From Comamonadaceae bacterium (GTDB lineage Bacteria; Pseudomonadota; Gammaproteobacteria; Burkholderiales; Burkholderiaceae_C), in NCBI GenBank assembly GCA_027490485.1, contig JAIXYA010000060.1, forward strand, positions 1-5,948: DNA of 5,948 bases, written 5' to 3'. A program made the position numbers and the translations under genes. Under the pieces are notes generated by a model. The model was not told where the DNA came from, made no database searches, and worked only from the letters and a program-made list of their open reading frames with translations. Position 1 is the stretch's first letter. Every line of letters starts with the position of its first letter. This document shows positions 4,057 to 5,948 of this stretch, one piece after another.

Positions 4057-5948
4057 GCCAATAAACAGAAAGCCCCTGCCAAACCTGCACAGACCACCAG
4101 ACCAGCCGATGCTGCTGATGCGGTGATCCTCGATATGTCCCAAGCCTTTCAAAAAGGCGATCGCAAAAAACTGGCCGCACTGTTGCCCCAAGCCAAAGGG
4201 CATGTACTCGAGCCATGGGCAGCCTTTTGGGAATTACGCGTTCGTTTGGGCGATGCCTCTGACAATGAAATCAAAAGTTTTCTTCAGCGCTATGCTGGCA
4301 CCTACCAAGAAGACAGAATGCGCAACGATTGGTTGCTGCTGCTTGGCGAGCGACGCGAATGGACGCAATTTGAACGTGAATATGCCCTCTACCGAATGCA
4401 TGACGACAAGGAAATCGAGTGCTACGCGAAACTCCTTGAAGTTCAACAAAAGGACCTCAATGCAGGCACTTCTCCTATTGGAGATATTCGCCGCACTTGG
4501 TTGAGCCTCAGGCAGTCCGATGAAGGTTGTACTTATTCGGTGTCTCAACTGCTGAAGCAGCATAAATTCAACCCTGAAGATGTTTGGCTCAAAGCTCGGC
4601 TATCGGTTGAGAGCAACCGCAAAGTACCCGCCAGAGATGCTTTGAAATTGGTCTCTGACCACAATATGGCTGTGGTGGATGAACTCTTTGCCAACGGTGG
4701 CAGGTTTTTTTCACAGCGTGCTTCCAATATGGGGGCAGAGTCTTCCGAGTGGATGACCTTGGCATTGATCAAAGCAGGCACCGCAGACCACGAGAACGCC
4801 ATCAAGTTGCTGCAAAGTAAATCAGCAACATCTTTAAGCAGCGAACAAAAGCAATGGGTCTGGGGTGTGATTGCCAAACAGGCTGCGCAGCAATTGGACG
4901 ACAAAGCATTTGCCTACTTTGCCAATGCAAGCCCTGCCAATTTGAGCGATGACATGCTGGCATGGAAAGTGCGAGCAGCATTGCGGGCCGGCAAAACACC
5001 TGCATGGTCTGCGATTCAATCTGCGGTAGACGCCATGAGTCCTGCCGCCCAAAAAGATCCCGCCTGGGTGTATTGGCGAGCGCGTGCCTTGATGGCTCAG
5101 CAATCAGTTGGTTCACCACCCACAGGACAAGCTTTGAACGCTTTGCAAAGCATCGCTGGACCGCAAGGTTTTTATGAACAGTTGGCGAGTGAAGAGCTTG
5201 GAAAAAAAATAGTCATCCCGACCCGCCCACTCCCGCCTCAGCCGCAAGAAACAGCGGCAGCTAAGGCCAACCCCTTGTTGCAACGCGCTTTGTACGCCAT
5301 CAAAATTGGTTTGCGACAAGACGGTGTTCGTGAGTGGAATTACGCCACAGGACTGGTTGACAGTGCGGGGCAACGCGGCCGCCTGAATGAACGTGAGCGA
5401 CTGGCGGCAGCCCAATTGGCGTGTGACCAAGCGATATGGGACAGGTGCATCAACACCAGTGAGCGCAGCGTCCAAATGGATGTAGTGCAACGCTACCCCA
5501 TGCCTTTCAAAGAAGAGGTTGTGGAAGCTGCCAACAGCATTGGTCTGAACTCGGCGTATGTGTATGGTTTGATACGGCAAGAAAGCCGATTCATTTTGGA
5601 TGCGAGGTCCAGCGTGGGTGCGTCTGGCTTGATGCAGGTCATGCCTGCCACCGCCAAATGGACGGCCAAGCGAATGGGTATGAAAAATTTTCGCCCTGAA
5701 CAACTGCAGCAGCGCAAAACCAATATTGCGATTGGAACGTATTACCTTAAATTGGTCTTAGATAATTTTCAGGGCTCTATGCCCATGGCCGCTGCTGCCT
5801 ACAACGCAGGTCCCAGTCGTCCTAAGCGTTGGCGCAACGGCCCTGAGATGGAGGGTGCAGCTTGGGCTGAATGCATACCCTTTAGCGAGACCCGCGACTA
5901 TGTCAAAAAAGTCTTGGCCAACACCACCCTGTACGCAGGGCTGATTCA
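3988..5948 (+). CDS. slt: Soluble lytic murein transglycosylase Slt (3' end outside window)
   Basis: A periplasmic enzyme that cleaves the MurNAc-GlcNAc bond of peptidoglycan, forming 1,6-anhydro-MurNAc ends. The frame is open from the ATG at 3988 (in-frame TAG at 3970) to the window edge, 653 residues, against about 645 for E. coli Slt70, so only a short tail is missing. Residues 1-23 form a Sec signal peptide: Arg7, a hydrophobic ACCIIFM core and a TANA-A cleavage site. An Ala/Pro/Lys linker follows to about residue 45. Residues about 45-450 are the alpha-helical U-domain, with little conservation to the eye. The catalytic domain begins near 'RYPMPF' (502-507). It contains catalytic E532 in 'GLIRQESRF', 'GASGLMQVMPATA' (544-556), 'AAYNAGPSR' (603-611) and 'IPFSETRDYV' (630-639). 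There is no clear ribosome binding site before the ATG. It is divergent from the cyclo-ligase gene, a pairing I associate with Comamonadaceae. Confidence 0.96.
   Translation, partial: MLPLFVRNACCIIFMTCMTTANAANKQKAPAKPAQTTRPADAADAVILDMSQAFQKGDRKKLAALLPQAKGHVLEPWAAFWELRVRLGDASDNEIKSFLQRYAGTYQEDRMRNDWLLLLGERREWTQFEREYALYRMHDDKEIECYAKLLEVQQKDLNAGTSPIGDIRRTWLSLRQSDEGCTYSVSQLLKQHKFNPEDVWLKARLSVESNRKVPARDALKLVSDHNMAVVDELFANGGRFFSQRASNMGAESSEWMTLALIKAGTADHENAIKLLQSKSATSLSSEQKQWVWGVIAKQAAQQLDDKAFAYFANASPANLSDDMLAWKVRAALRAGKTPAWSAIQSAVDAMSPAAQKDPAWVYWRARALMAQQSVGSPPTGQALNALQSIAGPQGFYEQLASEELGKKIVIPTRPLPPQPQETAAAKANPLLQRALYAIKIGLRQDGVREWNYATGLVDSAGQRGRLNERERLAAAQLACDQAIWDRCINTSERSVQMDVVQRYPMPFKEEVVEAANSIGLNSAYVYGLIRQESRFILDARSSVGASGLMQVMPATAKWTAKRMGMKNFRPEQLQQRKTNIAIGTYYLKLVLDNFQGSMPMAAAAYNAGPSRPKRWRNGPEMEGAAWAECIPFSETRDYVKKVLANTTLYAGLI

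Noticed and set aside
5113..5703. Open frame of 196 codons on the minus strand
   Set aside because: It lies fully inside the slt catalytic region on the opposite strand, has no recognisable motif, and is His/Arg/Leu-rich as expected of an antisense shadow. The plus frame carries all Slt signature motifs.
1..5948. Mobile elements, CRISPR repeats, tRNA or rRNA genes
   Set aside because: No transposase, integrase, regularly spaced repeat, or tRNA/rRNA-like sequence was seen. Almost all of the window is explained by seven protein-coding genes.

Overview
The window looks like an ordinary chromosomal stretch of a betaproteobacterium, most likely a Burkholderiales/Comamonadaceae-type freshwater bacterium. 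This is inferred from the kind of proteins encoded (a DUF6279 lipoprotein, a DUF2917 protein beside a GcvA-like LysR regulator, and slt beside a 5-formyltetrahydrofolate cyclo-ligase gene), not from any search. Coding density is very high. The largest gap between genes is 136 bp, and I see no RNA gene, insertion sequence, CRISPR array or phage gene.

Layout, left to right. (1) Positions 1-401 (+) hold the 3' end of a DUF6279-type lipoprotein gene, cut by the window edge. (2) Positions 403-660 (-) hold a small DUF2917 gene whose stop lies one base from the previous stop. (3) Positions 661-796 are a divergent control region with several symmetric elements. (4) Positions 797-1747 (+) encode a LysR-type regulator. 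(5) A compact minus-strand run, read from right to left, encodes 5-formyltetrahydrofolate cyclo-ligase (3948 to 3373), a TetR-family regulator (3363 to 2755) and a metallo-beta-lactamase-fold protein (2740 to 1760). Gaps inside the run are 9 and 14 bases, so it is probably one operon. (6) Positions 3988-5948 (+) encode a periplasmic soluble lytic murein transglycosylase (Slt), with the last few residues beyond the window. Its frame is open from the start codon to the window edge.

How the parts relate. The LysR regulator and the DUF2917 gene share one divergent promoter region, which fits LysR control of its neighbour. The TetR regulator probably controls its own operon or the metallo-hydrolase, but no ligand can be read from the sequence. 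The folate enzyme and Slt are housekeeping functions that share only a 39-bp gap.

The most interesting observation is in the metallo-beta-lactamase-fold protein. All three ligands specific to the second zinc site are replaced (Asp to Val, His to Arg, His to Arg), while the first-site ligands and the bridging Asp are kept. This suggests a one-metal or otherwise altered enzyme. I found no convincing new multi-gene system.
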